From Rickettsiales bacterium (GTDB lineage: Bacteria; Pseudomonadota; Alphaproteobacteria; Rickettsiales; SXRF01), in NCBI GenBank assembly GCA_947459535.1, contig CANHDY010000008.1, positions 1 to 33,071 on the forward strand: a DNA stretch of 33,071 nt, written 5' to 3'. Below the pieces are notes generated by a model, which saw nothing but the letters and a program-made list of their open reading frames with translations, was not told the origin of the DNA and did not search any database. Shown here one piece after another: positions 32,571-33,071 of the stretch (the stretch's first letter is position 1; every line of letters starts with the position of its first letter). Made by a program: the position numbers and the translations under genes.

Positions 32571-33027
32571 AAGGTTTCGAAAGTTTAGGATGTTTCGTAG
32601 GTTGCGTAGGTTTTCATGAAAGCGGGTGGATTTAAAAATTTACTCGTTTGGCAACAGGCGATCGAGCTTACGGATCTTGTTTACGATCTTTGCCGAGACT
32701 TACCAAAAGAAGAGCTGTATGGCCTTGGATTACAGCTGCGTCGTTGCGCAGGATCTATACCGGCTAATATTGCAGAAGGTAGTGGTCGAGGGTCAAAGAA
32801 AGAGTTTATTCAATTTCTTCGTATCGCTTATGGCTCGTTATGCGAGCTTGAAACCCATATCATTATTGCTCAGAGACAAAAATTGGCGTCCTGCGATTGG
32901 AAAGCATTGGAACAACAATTATCGTCTGTGAGCCGCTTACTAAAACTATTGATTCAATCGCTAAAAGCACCACGATGAATTGCTAAACCTACGCAACCTG
33001 CGCAACCCACAAAGCCTTCGCAACCTC
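32571..33027. mobile_element. Putative small mobile unit: four-helix-bundle gene inside 43-bp terminal inverted repeats
   Basis: Left repeat 32571-32613 and right repeat 32985-33027 align as inverted repeats without gaps at 33 of 43 positions. The innermost 15 bp (AGGTTGCGTAGGTTT at 32599-32613 and its complement at 32985-32999) are identical. Each arm is a chain of degenerate 9-mers such as TAGGTTGCG and AAGGTTTCG. The left arm begins 2 nt after the dehydrogenase stop and the right arm ends just before the patatin-like ATG. That this is a mobile unit is my inference; target duplications are not evident. Confidence 0.6.
32616..32978 (+). CDS. Four-helix bundle protein, 23S rRNA intervening-sequence (S23/IVP) family
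   Basis: 120 aa, the full family length. Signature features are LLVWQQAIELTDLVYDLC near residues 10-27, LGLQLRRCAGSIPANIAEGS near 37-56, and GSKKEFIQFLRIAYGSLCEL near 59-78, followed by a last long helix. The family was first found as a reading frame inside intervening sequences of 23S rRNA genes; many members lie outside rRNA. The related Avd protein of diversity-generating retroelements binds nucleic acid. No molecular role is proven for stand-alone members. TTA leucine codons and lower GC set it apart from its neighbours and suggest recent arrival. The ATG is 3 nt after the inner repeat, whose TAGG may act as a weak ribosome binding site. Confidence 0.92.
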   Translation: MKAGGFKNLLVWQQAIELTDLVYDLCRDLPKEELYGLGLQLRRCAGSIPANIAEGSGRGSKKEFIQFLRIAYGSLCELETHIIIAQRQKLASCDWKALEQQLSSVSRLLKLLIQSLKAPR

Positions 33028-33028
33028 T

Positions 33029-33071
33029 ATGACCAAAGCCATCGATCTTGCCAGTCAGGGCGGCGGCGCGC
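33029..33071 (+). CDS. Start of a patatin-like phospholipase gene, 3' end outside window
   Basis: Only 14 codons are visible: MTKAIDLASQGGGA. This resembles the N-terminus of bacterial patatin-like phospholipases, in which a short strand is followed by the LALQGGGAHG oxyanion loop. The position after 3-hydroxybutyrate dehydrogenase agrees with a common alphaproteobacterial gene pair. The nucleophile motif GxSxG would lie beyond the window edge. No ribosome binding site is visible because the upstream bases are the right inverted repeat of the preceding element. Confidence 0.6.
   Translation, partial: MTKAIDLASQGGGA

Noticed and set aside
32616-32978. Four-helix protein as the accessory protein of a diversity-generating retroelement
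   Set aside because: No reverse transcriptase and no template/variable repeat pair is visible in the window. The sequence fits the general IVP family equally well.
32616-32978. Gene as part of a true 23S rRNA intervening sequence
   Set aside because: The flanking DNA is protein coding (dehydrogenase and patatin-like gene), with no rRNA sequence on either side.

Overview
The window is a dense stretch of an alphaproteobacterial chromosome of moderately high GC, with about 25 protein genes and no tRNA or rRNA gene. No non-coding gap exceeds about 120 bp. The alphaproteobacterial assignment rests on a BamF/DUF3035-type lipoprotein beside lspA and a pair of M16 peptidases, a very long (1576 aa) NAD-glutamate dehydrogenase, a winged-helix AAA ATPase, and 3-hydroxybutyrate dehydrogenase next to what looks like a patatin gene. 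Purine synthesis (purH) and sugar and nucleotide metabolism argue against a strongly reduced intracellular parasite. I cannot name the genus.

Layout. 1-2929 (+): the end of an NfuA-type Fe-S scaffold gene, a Na+/Ca2+ antiporter, secF and a MaoC hydratase. 3013-15258 (+): ten genes, each overlapping the next by 1-38 nt: ribF, lspA, bamF-like, two M16 peptidases, pgi, mutL, a divergent GT4-type transferase, a CapD/WbpM-type nucleotide-sugar dehydratase, and purH. 15264-21406 (-): an AAA ATPase and NAD-glutamate dehydrogenase. 21416-22225 (+): cysQ. 22217-26216 (-): an orphan membrane protein, gshB, a BON-domain lipoprotein, yraN and rsmI. 26258-27496 (+): an LpoA-like lipoprotein. 27499-28701 (-): hemW. 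28775-31754 (+): an unknown helical protein and an OmpR-type two-component pair. 31787-33071 (+): 3-hydroxybutyrate dehydrogenase, a small four-helix-bundle gene inside terminal inverted repeats, and the first codons of a patatin-like gene.

The most unusual content is in short palindromic elements, some of which lie inside genes. (a) A family rich in CCCTCTCC is inserted in frame in purH once and in gshB twice, giving unrelated enzymes nearly the same extra peptide; an inside-out version lies between the AAA ATPase and gdh. (b) A second class is built of degenerate tandem 7-mers or 9-mers facing each other as inverted arms. It occurs before ribF, after the BON gene, inside hemW in frame, and as the whole divergent leader between hemW and its neighbour. 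Its 9-mer form also makes the 43-bp terminal inverted repeats around the four-helix-bundle (23S intervening-sequence-like) gene. That last unit looks like a small mobile element, and the others like gene-less relatives. (c) A 68-bp palindrome of a third type precedes secF. The mobile-element reading is my inference; the repeats, frames and arm alignments are read directly from the sequence.
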